A DNA stretch of 64,000 bases. Source: Clostridium isatidis. Its GTDB lineage: Bacteria; Bacillota; Clostridia; Clostridiales; Clostridiaceae. Within the stretch, counting starts at the first letter, position 1. Each line of letters begins with the position of its first letter. A model generated the notes under the pieces. It did not search any database and was not told the origin of the DNA. It worked only from the letters and a program-made list of their open reading frames with translations. The stretch covers positions 1,564,001 to 1,628,000 of the forward strand of contig NZ_CP016786.1 of assembly GCF_002285495.1 (NCBI RefSeq). The letters run 5' to 3'. The position numbers and the translations under genes are program-made. This document shows positions 63,976 through 64,000 of this stretch, piece after piece.

Positions 63976-64000
63976 TATTATCTTTCCTCCACAACTAATT

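Overview
The window is AT-rich, densely coded DNA with strong purine-rich ribosome binding sites (AGGAGG type) and many hairpin-plus-T-tract terminators. Its gene content (pyruvate:ferredoxin oxidoreductase, DUF4317, DUF3787, YteA-type zinc finger, XpaC/TelA pair, a mccA/mccB/luxS operon under a T-box) points to an anaerobic Firmicute of the Clostridium sensu stricto type. About 1-54.9 kb looks like ordinary chromosome. About 54.97-64 kb is the end of an integrated prophage or prophage-like island that continues past the right edge.

Chromosomal part, left to right. A glycerophosphodiesterase cut by the left edge is followed by a heavily frameshifted zinc-ribbon gene (820-2166) and an AlkD-type DNA glycosylase. 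Next comes a divergent pair that looks like a tubulin-like cytomotive module: a TubZ-like GTPase (3318-4370) and a MerR-HTH/coiled-coil TubY-like protein (4555-5364). Then follow an iron alcohol dehydrogenase, a PHP phosphatase, a bacterial GH3 protein, SelO, a cell-wall amidase, two Gfo/Idh/MocA oxidoreductases, a GltD-like flavoprotein, a GreA-family factor, RNase Z, a chemoreceptor and nifJ. After these come TelA/XpaC, a mobB-moeA-mobA cluster, a TetR regulator divergent from a YhgE/Pip membrane protein, Dus, YteA, DUF4317, a formate/nitrite transporter and an ABC-2 exporter.

Two regulated operons stand out. The heterodimeric ABC exporter (40429-43948) lies behind a near-consensus promoter, a 32-residue leader peptide and two tandem terminators that can form an alternative hairpin; this resembles ribosome-mediated attenuation. 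The methyltransferase-mccB-luxS-mccA operon (49273-52403), which recycles homocysteine sulfur into cysteine, lies behind a T-box leader whose specifier reads as TGC (Cys).

Mobile part. A short tract matching the 3-prime end of a tmRNA or tRNA-Ala gene (54971-54986) is the probable attachment-site scar. Just inside it lies a two-gene TIR plus caspase-like protease operon that fits type IV Thoeris anti-phage defence, then a large serine recombinase and a small protein. Beyond these is a phage replication module (P4/D5-type primase-helicase, a small protein, and a family A DNA polymerase with a 3-prime exonuclease domain), and then unrecognised genes. Short repeated GGTGG-type motifs flank the replication module. 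No rRNA genes, complete tRNA genes, CRISPR arrays or insertion sequences were seen.
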